A stretch of 61,909 bases of DNA, taken from NCBI GenBank assembly GCA_022571255.1, contig JACZYD010000004.1, positions 1-61,909 of the forward strand, in the 5' to 3' direction. The notes under the pieces are model-generated. The model ran no database searches. It worked only from the letters and a program-made list of their open reading frames with translations, and was not told the origin of the DNA. Origin of the DNA: Bacteroidota bacterium (GTDB taxonomy: Bacteria; Bacteroidota; Rhodothermia; Rhodothermales; UBA10348). Each line of letters begins with the position of its first letter. Position 1 is the first letter of the stretch. A program made the translations under genes and the position numbers. This document shows positions 1-7,927 of the stretch, one piece after another.

Positions 1-652
1 CATACCGCCAGTATTTGCCGGGCAAATCCCACCGGGCCGTCTCCTGCCCTGCGTTATTCAATCTCGCAATATATCCGCTGAATTCTTTGTCGATGACCTT
101 GTAAAAATATCCGCCCTCAAAGCTCGTCACGTACCGGTTACCGGAATCAACCGGTGTGTCTTGCGGGAGATGAATTGTTCGAACGATTTCTTCATTTACG
201 ATTTGTAGAATACGGGGGTCTTCCGGTGTGAAGACAACCAGCGTATCGCCCCGAAATCCGGAGATGTATGGATACTTCACCTCTTCGAACTGAAGGCTGC
301 TGCTCACGCGCCCCGACTCCTCAAAACCGGTCATGACGTGAGTCAGGAGATCGCCCACCCACAGGCGGCCGTCCGGCGCATAGACAAGGCTGCTTGGATA
401 GGACAGAAGGGGCGAATCGGGGCGAAGTTGATCGACAATTTCCAGTGTATCCACAGGAATTGAGGCTGCCAACGCGCGAGAAAGTGAGTCGGCCGGGAAT
501 AGTTCTCGATTTTCCTTTTTGCTGCACGAAAACGGCAGACAACCCGCAAGGACAAAAGTGAGCAGCAGCAGCGCGTACTGAGGTTGCGAATGAAAACGTC
601 GATGCCCGGATCCAAGTGTACGAGGAGGTCCGGAAAGTTTGTGTGGGTGCAT
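1..652 (-). CDS. Partial secreted lipoprotein, beta-propeller-like
   Basis: This minus-strand frame stays open from an ATG at 652 to the left edge, so the C-terminus lies outside the window. The N-terminus has a basic stretch and then a hydrophobic run ending in a lipobox-like LLTFVLAGC, which predicts export and lipid anchoring. The mature part has propeller-like blade segments such as SLVYAPDGRLWVGD and YISGFRGDTLVVFTPED, resembling the NHL/6-bladed propeller proteins common in Bacteroidota. No catalytic motif is visible. It diverges from priA; its ATG overlaps a possible plus-strand ATG at 651, which argues that priA starts further in. The propeller class is an inference; lipoprotein export is well supported. 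Confidence 0.6.
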   Translation of the reverse strand, partial: MHPHKLSGPPRTLGSGHRRFHSQPQYALLLLTFVLAGCLPFSCSKKENRELFPADSLSRALAASIPVDTLEIVDQLRPDSPLLSYPSSLVYAPDGRLWVGDLLTHVMTGFEESGRVSSSLQFEEVKYPYISGFRGDTLVVFTPEDPRILQIVNEEIVRTIHLPQDTPVDSGNRYVTSFEGGYFYKVIDKEFSGYIARLNNAGQETARWDLPGKYWRY

Positions 653-758
653 GATCCTGATCAAAAAGCGAACATCGGCCTCTCAACCCGCTACCGACGG
701 AACGGTTTCTTTTTCACTGCGTCGGAGAAATGCCGATTCGGAATGTAAGAAAGTAACT

Positions 759-3371
759 GTGTCGGTCAATAACTTGTGTAAGTCAGTATCCCGCGTACCC
801 TTGGAAATCGCAGCCGTCGCCCTCCCACTCCCTGTCGAGCAGACTTACTCGTACGCCGTTCCACGGGCAATGCAGAAAATCGTCCGAGTCGGATCGGCCG
901 TGCTCGTGCCGTTTGGACGGCGATCGCTGACGGGTATCGTGACCGCGGAAGGAAAAGCGCTCAAGAGCATCGTCACCATGGAGGGAAAAGCGCTCGACGC
1001 CGGCAAAACCCGGAATGAAAAGCGAGTTCTTAAAGAAATCCTTGATATCCTGGATACGGAACCGGCTATCACGGGCGATCAGATGAAACTCGCTCAATGG
1101 ATCGCGGACTACTATTTGTGTGGCCTCGGAGAGGTCCTCAGGGCGGCCCTGCCGCCGGGAATTGGATCCTCGTCGGAACAGCGAATCAGCCGCATTAAGC
1201 TGGAGGATCCGACTGCGGCAGAAGACGGCTCGATGCCGGCTGCGGCAGAAGACAGCCCGATTCCGCTGTCGAAAAAGGACAAAGAGATTCTTGATGCCCT
1301 GCCCGAATCAGGCAGCGTGAGTGTAAAGTCGCTCCTGCTTCAGAATCCGTCGGTGACCAGGTCGCAGCTTCAGAGACTCGAATCGAGAGGTTTGCTCGCA
1401 ATAGAATTTATGCTGCGAGGCCCCCGGACCACGATTCGCAAAATGGTGATCGTCCATTTGAGTGGACCAGCCGCACGGGAAGAACCAGGAGGTATCAAGC
1501 AGCGAGCTGTTTTGAACGCACTTCGTCACCGTGCCCGCTCCAACACGGCCAACGAAGGCGTCACCCTTGACTCTGGCCTGCCGCGTGATGAGCTGCTCAA
1601 ACAGACGGGAGCCAGCACGGCAACCGTCAAACGACTTCAGGAACTTGGTTTCGTCACGCTTTCCGAGCGGGAAATCGACCGATCCCGAGCCCGCACCACC
1701 AACACCGAAGCCATAAAGCCACCGCCAAATCATGACCTTGATCCCACGCAAGTCAACGCGATCGAACGCATCGGCAGCGCGATCGTCGCCGGACGGTTCG
1801 AGACATTTCTGCTGCACGGAGTGACGGGTTCAGGAAAAACGGAAGTCTACATAGAAGCCCTCAAACTGACAAGAAAGCAAGGGAAATCGGGAATTATTCT
1901 GGTTCCGGAAATCTCCCTCACCCCTCAGACCGTTGCACGGTTTCGATCACATTTCGGCGAAGAGATCGCCGTATTGCATTCGCGAATGAGCCCGGGCGAG
2001 CGGTTTGATGCGTGGCGTGGTATCCGTGCCGGAAAGTATCCCGTTGTCATCGGGCCACGTTCTGCCGTACTCGCACCCGTCGACAACCTCGGATTGATTG
2101 TGGTGGACGAAGAACACGAACAATCGTACAAGCAGTTCGACCCGGCTCCGCGGTATCACGCCCGCGATGTTGCCGTAGTGCGCGCCCGGCAGGCGTCCGC
2201 CGCATGTGTACTGGGCTCCGCAACCCCCAGTCTGGAGAGTCTGACCAATGCGCAAACGAAAAAGTATATCCTCCTGTCCATGCCGGAAAGAGTGAAAACA
2301 CACGGCCGGCGCGCTAAACTCCCCGAGGTTCGAGTGGTCGACATGCGAAACAGATCAGCAACCGAAAACGGCTCTTCAGTTTTGTCAACAATTTTGTCGG
2401 ACGCCATAGAAAAACGCCTTTTGTCCGGAGAACAGATTATTCTGCTTCAGAATCGACGAGGATATGCGCCGACCGTGCGATGTGAACAGTGCAACTGGGC
2501 TCCGGACTGTCCGGACTGCTCGGTCACGATGATCTATCACAAATCGCGCCGCCACCTCCGGTGTCATTATTGTGGTCGGACGCGAAAACTGCCTCCCCGG
2601 TGCCCCTCGTGTGGAAACGAATCGGTCCTGCAGCTCGGTATCGGCACACAACGTGTTGAAGAAGAGATTCTGAATCGTTTTCCGACAGCGCGTGTCGCGC
2701 GCATGGATCTCGATACCACAACGTTCAAAAATGCGCACCACAAGATCCTGGATCGTTTTGCCCGCGGCGAGGCCGACATCCTTCTGGGTACACAAATGGT
2801 ATCAAAAGGCCTTGATTTTGGCAACGTTTCGCTGGTGGGAATCATCGACGCGGATACGGGAATTTACCTGCCGGATATTCGGGCCGAAGAGCGGACTTTT
2901 CAGCTCTTGACACAGGTTGCGGGCCGCGCGGGGCGAGCAGAATTGCCGGGCGAGGTGATCCTTCAAACACACAACCCGGGGCATCGCGTCATTCAGTACG
3001 CGATGCAGCACGACTATGACCGTTTTGCCCGAAACGTTTTGCCGGAACGGCAGGCTCTTGACTATCCCCCGTTCGGGCGCATCATCGCCGTACTGTTCAG
3101 CGGACCGGACGCGAACCGTGTAAACAGAATCGCCCTGGACTGGTGCCGCGAAGCACGAAAGATAGACTCGTCCATTACGATTCTCGGGCCATCACCCTCT
3201 TTCATCGGACGAATACGCAAGAATCATCGTTCACAGATTCTGATAAAAATTGAACGACTCCGATCTCATCGCGGCACTCGCGCTCTTATTCGCCAAACCA
3301 ATAAAGCGCTTGGAAATCCACCTCGAAATTACCGGATTGCAGTGGATGTCGATCCGATAGGATTGGCATAA
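759..3371 (+). CDS. priA: Primosomal protein N' (replication restart helicase PriA)
   Basis: PriA is the DEAH-type 3'-5' helicase that recognises stalled forks and reloads the replisome. The N-terminal 3'BD region begins around IAAVALPLPVEQTYSYAVP. Walker A is LLHGVTGSGKTEVY, motif II is VVDEEHEQSYKQ, and eight cysteines of the two zinc sites lie in the span 2487-2615 (CEQC, CPDC, CHYC, CPSC). Motifs V and VI are GTQMVSKGLDFG and QVAGRAGRAE. The frame is open back to a TTG at 639, but PriA homology begins only near residue 13 after the GTG at 759. That GTG has an AAGAAAG stretch upstream and avoids overlap with the divergent gene; ATG 651 is the alternative. At about 870 aa it is longer than usual, partly from two in-frame tandem duplications. 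Its 3' end overlaps the next, convergent gene by 43 bp. Confidence 0.95.
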   Translation: MSVNNLCKSVSRVPLEIAAVALPLPVEQTYSYAVPRAMQKIVRVGSAVLVPFGRRSLTGIVTAEGKALKSIVTMEGKALDAGKTRNEKRVLKEILDILDTEPAITGDQMKLAQWIADYYLCGLGEVLRAALPPGIGSSSEQRISRIKLEDPTAAEDGSMPAAAEDSPIPLSKKDKEILDALPESGSVSVKSLLLQNPSVTRSQLQRLESRGLLAIEFMLRGPRTTIRKMVIVHLSGPAAREEPGGIKQRAVLNALRHRARSNTANEGVTLDSGLPRDELLKQTGASTATVKRLQELGFVTLSEREIDRSRARTTNTEAIKPPPNHDLDPTQVNAIERIGSAIVAGRFETFLLHGVTGSGKTEVYIEALKLTRKQGKSGIILVPEISLTPQTVARFRSHFGEEIAVLHSRMSPGERFDAWRGIRAGKYPVVIGPRSAVLAPVDNLGLIVVDEEHEQSYKQFDPAPRYHARDVAVVRARQASAACVLGSATPSLESLTNAQTKKYILLSMPERVKTHGRRAKLPEVRVVDMRNRSATENGSSVLSTILSDAIEKRLLSGEQIILLQNRRGYAPTVRCEQCNWAPDCPDCSVTMIYHKSRRHLRCHYCGRTRKLPPRCPSCGNESVLQLGIGTQRVEEEILNRFPTARVARMDLDTTTFKNAHHKILDRFARGEADILLGTQMVSKGLDFGNVSLVGIIDADTGIYLPDIRAEERTFQLLTQVAGRAGRAELPGEVILQTHNPGHRVIQYAMQHDYDRFARNVLPERQALDYPPFGRIIAVLFSGPDANRVNRIALDWCREARKIDSSITILGPSPSFIGRIRKNHRSQILIKIERLRSHRGTRALIRQTNKALGNPPRNYRIAVDVDPIGLA
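936..1001 (+). repeat. 33-bp in-frame tandem duplication in priA
   Basis: Two adjacent 33-bp units encode IVTAEGKALKS and IVTMEGKALDA. The copies differ at several bases, so the duplication is not brand new, and it keeps the reading frame. It lies in the N-terminal 3'-DNA-binding region just after the conserved RSLTGIV stretch, where other PriA proteins normally have a short loop. Confidence 0.85.
1209..1262 (+). repeat. 27-bp in-frame tandem duplication in priA
   Basis: Two 27-bp units encode PTAAEDGSM and PAAAEDSPI, in frame, in the linker between the N-terminal region and the winged-helix part of PriA. It is the second small duplication in this gene and fits the repeat-rich character of the whole window. 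Confidence 0.8.
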
Positions 3372-4123
3372 TCTGCATGGGCGAAATTCGGACGCCACAA
3401 TCGAGAGATGGCTTCATCCATTGCACTCCAGTCGTTGCGAGCTATGATAGACAGGTAATAAGCGGACTCTTCAGCCGCATACCGGCTGCTGTCGGCCGCC
3501 AGCACGAGCTCACCCTCACCTTGCTCTACCGTACCCGCCAATCCAACTATCTTTAAAAGAATGCGATGCGATTCGGGCAGAGTGGCAAGCGTCATGTGCA
3601 AGAGGCCCATGGTTTTATACGCTTCGTAATACGTCGGATGATGCTCGATCAGATCTTCCAGTTTGGAATAAGAAGTCTTCATGGCCAGGGCCGCTTTGAG
3701 CGTTTCACCCCGATCAGCCCAGATGAAAAGGCGCTGCCGGGCTGACTCGGCGGTTAAATAATCGATGCCCGCTGACATGGGAGCGCGCCGAAGCAACGCT
3801 CGGAAGCGATCAGACTCGTCCATGAAGCGTTCGAAATATTCTTTGCGATCGGACTTGAGAGCCCGAATCATGGCAATCTCCGTGCGGTGATACATGGCAG
3901 CGATCATTCCGTCCTTTCGTTTCCACAACTGATTCAGAATCTCGCCGGCCTTATCGAAGTTCTTTATGAACATCGCAGAACGCGCATTATCGAGAAGCGC
4001 GATCGACTCGGACGTGGTTATCAGGAACGGTGGATATTCAGAAGTCTGCCTCATCGGTGCTTCGGCGGCCTGGTTGGCAGTCCAGACAAAGAGCAGCGAA
4101 AGGAGAAAAATTGGCCTTCCCAT
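3329..4123 (-). CDS. Secreted protein of unknown function, helical
   Basis: A 264-residue protein with a clear signal peptide (MGRPIFLLSLLFVWTANQAAEA). The rest looks helical and TPR-like in spacing, for example AGEILNQLWKRKDGMIAAMY and YEAYKTMGLLHMTLATLPES, but I do not recognise a named family. It starts 7 bp after the glycosyltransferase stop and is the last gene of the minus-strand envelope-sugar operon, so a periplasmic accessory role there is possible. Its last 43 bp overlap the end of priA on the other strand. Confidence 0.7.
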   Translation of the reverse strand: MGRPIFLLSLLFVWTANQAAEAPMRQTSEYPPFLITTSESIALLDNARSAMFIKNFDKAGEILNQLWKRKDGMIAAMYHRTEIAMIRALKSDRKEYFERFMDESDRFRALLRRAPMSAGIDYLTAESARQRLFIWADRGETLKAALAMKTSYSKLEDLIEHHPTYYEAYKTMGLLHMTLATLPESHRILLKIVGLAGTVEQGEGELVLAADSSRYAAEESAYYLSIIARNDWSAMDEAISRLWRPNFAHADYANPIGSTSTAIR

Positions 4124-4130
4124 CGGGTAA

Positions 4131-5222
4131 TTATTTCCAGCGTTTTGATGGCTTGATAAATCCTGCGGCCGGCATTAGTGCGTTGTAGACTGTATAGAGC
4201 ACGGCAAGGACCGGCACGCGAGGAATAAGATCTTTTGCTTTGAAATGGCAAAAAGCATTCCCGATACATAACGCGTGAATAATCAGCCACGCGACAAACC
4301 CGGCGAGGCCCGACCACCTGGTAAATAAGGGACCCAGTAACACCGCAGTCAGCGAAAACCAGTAAAACAGCCCCGCGATTTTCACCGGCCCTCTAAAATA
4401 TCGACCGGCCGAAGAGTGTCTTTTTTTCTGTACGAGCCAGGCGCCGAAGGTGGTCATGGACCGGGTGCTGACGGCCGCGTCCTGATCGGCCATCCACACG
4501 ATTCTTGCGGCTCCCGCAGCGTGCACATGTTGCACGAAAAGATCGTCGTCACCACTCAGGGAAAGAAGACCATCGGCGAATCCGCCAACGGAGTTGAATG
4601 TGCGCCGCCGGTAACTGAGATTGGTACCAAACGCCATGAAAGGCATCCCGAGTCCAATGGTCGCCGCCGCCTGAAACGAAGTAATCAGAGCCACATATCG
4701 GGCCATCAGATTTAACGGACCGGGTTCTCTGTCGAAAAGTGCATATCCGACTACCACAACGTCTTCGTCATACATATCGTGCCTTTCGGCGAGCCGGGAG
4801 AGCCATTCGGGGGAGGGCCGACAATCGGCATCCGTGAAGGCCATCACGTCGTATTTCGCGGCGGCAATTCCCGTTGTAAGGGCCGTTTTTTTTCGTGGGT
4901 ATCCGGGACGCGTGACCCTCAAAAGGCGGAGCCACGACCTGCTCTTCGCCGCAGCCTCCACAACGGCAGCAGTACCATCGTCCGAGGCGTCGTCTACGAT
5001 CAATACTTCGAATTCCGGGTGAGATTGCGCGTCCAGCGAAGCAATCAAGTCGGGCAATCGAGATTCTTCATTACGGGCCGCAACCACGACCGAAACGGGT
5101 GTCGGACGGGAGCTTGGCCTGGAACGAAGGCCGACCGGCTTGCGCGCGCGCCGGTATCCGACAGCGAACGCCAGCCAGAAAAAACACTGGATCAGAAAAG
5201 CGATGGTGGTAAATAAAATCAC
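4131..5222 (-). CDS. Membrane glycosyltransferase, family 2
   Basis: This GT-A fold transferase of about 363 aa probably extends a cell-envelope glycan or glycolipid at the inner membrane. Visible motifs are VSVVVAARNEE, the nucleotide-binding VDDASDDGT, the metal-binding DADCRP, the acceptor-site SGDDDLF, and QKKRHSS in the place of the QxxRW box. One N-terminal and several C-terminal hydrophobic helices anchor it. A longer frame opens upstream through the 21/42-bp repeats, but I chose the GTG at 5222: it has GGAGAAG 5 bp upstream and its GTGA overlaps the deacetylase stop, a typical coupled junction. It is a paralogue of the glycosyltransferase two genes upstream. Donor and acceptor cannot be told. 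Confidence 0.88.
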   Translation of the reverse strand: MILFTTIAFLIQCFFWLAFAVGYRRARKPVGLRSRPSSRPTPVSVVVAARNEESRLPDLIASLDAQSHPEFEVLIVDDASDDGTAAVVEAAAKSRSWLRLLRVTRPGYPRKKTALTTGIAAAKYDVMAFTDADCRPSPEWLSRLAERHDMYDEDVVVVGYALFDREPGPLNLMARYVALITSFQAAATIGLGMPFMAFGTNLSYRRRTFNSVGGFADGLLSLSGDDDLFVQHVHAAGAARIVWMADQDAAVSTRSMTTFGAWLVQKKRHSSAGRYFRGPVKIAGLFYWFSLTAVLLGPLFTRWSGLAGFVAWLIIHALCIGNAFCHFKAKDLIPRVPVLAVLYTVYNALMPAAGFIKPSKRWK

Positions 5223-6028
5223 GGCCGCTTCTCCGGATCGGGAAACACCTCGCGTGGATCGGGAAACACCTCGCGTGGATGCGGCAGGGCTTCGAGCGCA
5301 TCGGGAAACACCTCGCGCGGATGCGGCAGGGCTTCGAGCTTCCATCCGTCCGCAATCAACCCGTCTATGAGACGGTCCAGGGACGTGCCATTTTCTTCAG
5401 CCCAGACGGGGCTGTTTTCGTGCAAAAGAACAAGAGAGCCTGAGCGTACGGTTTTCCGAATATACCGGATTACATCCGCCGCAGTGACTCCGTCGCTGTA
5501 ATCAGCGGGATCTACATCCCACAATGCCACTGCCAGACTGTTCCGTTTGTACCACGCATACAGCGACCGGGTCAAGCGCCCGTACGGAGGACGCGCCCAC
5601 GTCGTAGTAATTTCTGCATCTGCATTACCGGGAGCGAGCAGCCGACGTAAACCTCGATCGTGATCATCCTCTATCGTCGAGGCCCGATGATGCCATGCAT
5701 TCAGATGACGGTAACCGTGCAACCCGACTTCATGCCCTGACAATCGGGCAGCAGTCAAGACCGATGCCGATTCCCGGCAGGATTCAGTCGCCTCCCCTGT
5801 GAAAAAAAATGTCGCCCGGGCCTGTTTCAGGTTCAAATAATCAATCAACGGCTGCGTTGCGGGGCCCGGCCCGTCATCAAACGTCAGATACAGTGTCCGT
5901 TCAAGCGCCGGTATCCGGAAATAAATGCGGCCCGACACACGGTCGGAAAACGGCTTGAATGTCGTGAGCACCGCAAGAATTCGTGATGCCGCCGTCGATG
6001 CCGCAGCCTTCAGAAAAAATAACTTCAT
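5219..6028 (-). CDS. Polysaccharide deacetylase (NodB homology domain)
   Basis: A carbohydrate esterase family 4 protein of about 269 aa expected to remove N- or O-acetyl groups from an envelope polysaccharide. The NodB motifs are present: TFDDGPG (catalytic base and metal Asp), GLHGYRHLN (metal His pair), RPPYGRL, DVDPADYSD and LVLLHEN (catalytic His). An N-terminal hydrophobic helix after MKLFFLKAAAS suggests membrane anchoring or export. I chose the ATG at 6028 because the longer frame runs into the 14-bp repeat leader. The C-terminus ends in degenerate heptads (PHPREVFPD-type) made by a DNA tandem repeat and is not part of the catalytic fold. It sits between two glycosyltransferases, so it probably trims their product. 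Confidence 0.9.
   Translation of the reverse strand: MKLFFLKAAASTAASRILAVLTTFKPFSDRVSGRIYFRIPALERTLYLTFDDGPGPATQPLIDYLNLKQARATFFFTGEATESCRESASVLTAARLSGHEVGLHGYRHLNAWHHRASTIEDDHDRGLRRLLAPGNADAEITTTWARPPYGRLTRSLYAWYKRNSLAVALWDVDPADYSDGVTAADVIRYIRKTVRSGSLVLLHENSPVWAEENGTSLDRLIDGLIADGWKLEALPHPREVFPDALEALPHPREVFPDPREVFPDPEKRP
5235..5340. repeat. 21/42-bp tandem repeat at the end of the deacetylase gene
   Basis: Nested repeats: a 21-bp unit encoding PDPREVF on the minus strand, and a 42-bp unit encoding LEALPHPREVFPDA-like segments, about two long and one or two short copies. They sit directly before the stop and the GTG start of the next gene. The unit length is a multiple of three, so the deacetylase tail grows without losing frame. 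Confidence 0.85.
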
Positions 6029-6050
6029 TCCTGTTGCTCCACGTATTGAC

Positions 6051-6150
6051 ACGATCCTGTCGGTACAATCCTGTCGAAACAATCCTGTCGAAACAATCCT
6101 GTCGAAACAATCCTGTCGAAACGGTCCTGCCGATACAATCCTGTCGAAAC
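6051..6150. repeat. 14-bp tandem repeat in an operon leader
   Basis: About seven copies of a 14-bp unit, on the plus strand ACAATCCTGTCGAA with a few variants (ACGGTCCTGCCGAT and others). On the transcribed minus strand each unit reads TTCGACAGGATTGT and so carries an AGGA, resembling the ACAGGA just before the deacetylase ATG. The array lies between the upstream glycosyltransferase stop and the deacetylase start. The units are directly adjacent with no spacers, so it is not a CRISPR. Confidence 0.9.
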
Positions 6151-6154
6151 GGTA

Positions 6155-7354
6155 CTATCGTTCCAGAGTACGGGACTTCCATACATATCTGCCGAGCAAT
6201 CCGGCCATTCCTGCCCACAATACATAGGCGATCTGAAACGGTTGTGCAGGAAGGTGATATTTCAGCAGCGATCGTCCATCGAAAAGCCGCGTCGCCGCAG
6301 AAAGTACCCATCGTTCCGCTCCGATTTTCGCGCACAACATGAAAAAAAGAATCGGCCAGAATCTACTGTCCCACATTGCAGCCAACGTAACGAGAGGAAT
6401 ACTCAGCACGAAGAGGTATACCGCAACGTGCATGACGCTGATGAGTCGATCCTCATAAAAACCGACCTTGGATGCCCAACGCTTGCGCTGCCGCAAGAAT
6501 GATCTGACAGTTTCGGGAGCGCGGGTCACCACGATTGCTCCTTCACAAGCGCAATACCGAACGTCCCACGACGAATGAGATTCAATCCGTAACATGAGAA
6601 ACTCATCGTCGCCCGATGAAAGGTGTTCGAGACCGCTGTATCCACCGACTTCATCGAACGCCGCACGGCGAAAAGCAACATTTCCACCGCTGCAGGATAC
6701 CGGACGACCGGCATGAATCGACCCCGCATGGATACCCGCGAGGCCCATGAATTCCAGGGCAACACTGCGGCTGAACGCCGAGTCACCATATGGAAATACC
6801 ACCGGACCGGCAACAAATCCTGTCTCGTCATCAAACGTCTCGACGACGAGATCCAGCCATTCACGCGGGACGCGACAATCTGCATCGGTCAGGGCAATGA
6901 TCGATCCTCTGGACTCGGAAATGCCATAGTCCAATGCTTGTTTTTTGTGACCGCCCACTCGGGCCCGGGAGCGAATCTTTTCCCCAGGCATGACCAGAGC
7001 GCGAATACTCAGAGGCGACTCGCAACGCTTTGAGAAGGACTCTACGACTTCGTAAGTCCCATCCTCAGAATTATCATCGACCACAATAATTTCAAATCGG
7101 TCACTCGGATACGTTGAATCGATAAGCGATTCCAGGCAGGCCTCGAGGAAAGCCTCTTCATTTCGCGCCGCGATTACGACAGACACAAACGGGCGTGCAA
7201 CAGGGTCGGACAGCCGCCGACGACTGGTGTGCCCGGCACCCGCCGTGGACTTCAAGGCGGCCCGAATTCCCAGACCGAAATACGTGAGAGGCAAAACGTA
7301 ACCCAAAGCCAGCAGAAAACTCACCGCGTAGACCACCAGGAGAAGGAAACTCAT
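6155..7354 (-). CDS. Membrane glycosyltransferase, family 2
   Basis: First gene of the minus-strand sugar operon, about 399 aa. It shows an N-terminal membrane helix (MSFLLLVVYAVSFLLALGYV), VSVVIAARNEE, the VVDDNSEDGT nucleotide site, LTDADCRVP, SSGDDEFLM, and RQRKRWASK corresponding to the QxxRW motif of processive enzymes, followed by C-terminal membrane helices. These support a polymerising or membrane-linked family 2 transferase using a nucleotide sugar. I prefer the ATG at 7354 at the first membrane helix; the frame is open to 7402. It is a paralogue of the other transferase in the operon; the two share the deacetylase as neighbour. The exact sugar is unknown. Confidence 0.88.
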   Translation of the reverse strand: MSFLLLVVYAVSFLLALGYVLPLTYFGLGIRAALKSTAGAGHTSRRRLSDPVARPFVSVVIAARNEEAFLEACLESLIDSTYPSDRFEIIVVDDNSEDGTYEVVESFSKRCESPLSIRALVMPGEKIRSRARVGGHKKQALDYGISESRGSIIALTDADCRVPREWLDLVVETFDDETGFVAGPVVFPYGDSAFSRSVALEFMGLAGIHAGSIHAGRPVSCSGGNVAFRRAAFDEVGGYSGLEHLSSGDDEFLMLRIESHSSWDVRYCACEGAIVVTRAPETVRSFLRQRKRWASKVGFYEDRLISVMHVAVYLFVLSIPLVTLAAMWDSRFWPILFFMLCAKIGAERWVLSAATRLFDGRSLLKYHLPAQPFQIAYVLWAGMAGLLGRYVWKSRTLER

Positions 7355-7455
7355 ATGATTCGCTGAATGACCCGGAAATGGACGCGCGAGAATGATTATC
7401 AAGGTAAAATATCGATCTGGAACTTGTGTATCACGCCTTCGTTCGGTCGCCTTCA

Positions 7456-7552
7456 GGGCAAGTCCCGCGCGGTCAGCTCCCTCTGAACTCCGTCAGGGCC
7501 GGAAGGCAGCAGCGGTAAGAGGTTGTAGCGATGCGATGCGGTCAGCTTGCCC
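7456..7552 (+). ncRNA. ffs: Signal recognition particle RNA, small bacterial type (4.5S)
   Basis: The region has the conserved SRP helix 8 core GTCAGGGCCGGAAGGCAGCA with its GGAA tetraloop and the asymmetric internal loop that binds Ffh. The outer ends pair as GGGCAAG (7456-7462) with CTTGCCC (7546-7552), closing a hairpin of about 97 nt, the size of the short bacterial form without an Alu domain. A T-rich stretch follows at once and probably terminates it. It lies between a divergent glycosyltransferase operon and yajC, itself a partner of the Sec translocon, so two export components sit side by side. Confidence 0.92.
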
Positions 7553-7563
7553 TATTTTTTTGT
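7546..7563 (+). terminator. ffs: Probable terminator of the SRP RNA
   Basis: The 3' arm of the closing SRP stem (CTTGCCC) is followed directly by TATTTTTTTG. A stable stem followed by a U run is the expected intrinsic terminator layout for this RNA. Confidence 0.6.
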
Positions 7564-7615
7564 TGTCGCGTATCTTAGCAGCACCCACTTTCAGAACAAC
7601 CATACCCGCGATAGA

Positions 7616-7927
7616 ATGTCTCTGACAACTTACTTCATGATCGGCGCTCCTGGCGGAACAGATGCCAACCCGATCGCAATGTTTCTCCCGCTGATTCTGA
7701 TTTTTATCGTTTTCTACTTCTTTATCATACGGCCGCAGAAAAAGAAAGAAAGCACTCGCAAAAAAATGATCGATGCGATCGTAAAAGGAGACCGGATCAT
7801 AACGATTGGCGGTGTCCACGGCACGGTTACCCAAGTGGATGAAACGAGCGTCCTGGTCCAGGTTGACAACAACACAAAATTGCGCATCGAAAGAAGTGCG
7901 CTTTCGAGTGTGCCCAGTAAAGAATAA
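7616..7927 (+). CDS. yajC: Preprotein translocase subunit YajC
   Basis: YajC is a small single-span membrane protein that associates with SecDF and the SecYEG translocon. At 103 aa the length is typical. After a short periplasmic start (MSLTTYFMIGAPGG) it has the hallmark membrane segment and cytoplasmic edge, FYFFIIRPQKKKES, followed by a small soluble domain with DRIITIGGVHGTVTQVDE. The track is open upstream into the SRP RNA, so I chose the ATG at 7616, which gives the conserved N-terminus. Its stop shares one base with the next gene's ATG (TAATG), so they are probably co-translated. Confidence 0.95.
   Translation: MSLTTYFMIGAPGGTDANPIAMFLPLILIFIVFYFFIIRPQKKKESTRKKMIDAIVKGDRIITIGGVHGTVTQVDETSVLVQVDNNTKLRIERSALSSVPSKE

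Noticed and set aside
5223-5345. N-terminal extension of the glycosyltransferase through the 21/42-bp repeats
   Set aside because: The GTG at 5222 with GGAGAAG before it and overlap with the deacetylase stop is a better start, and the extension lies over the deacetylase tail.
6051-6150. CRISPR array
   Set aside because: The 14-bp units are directly adjacent without spacers and no cas gene is present. The same holds for the 17- and 18-bp arrays.
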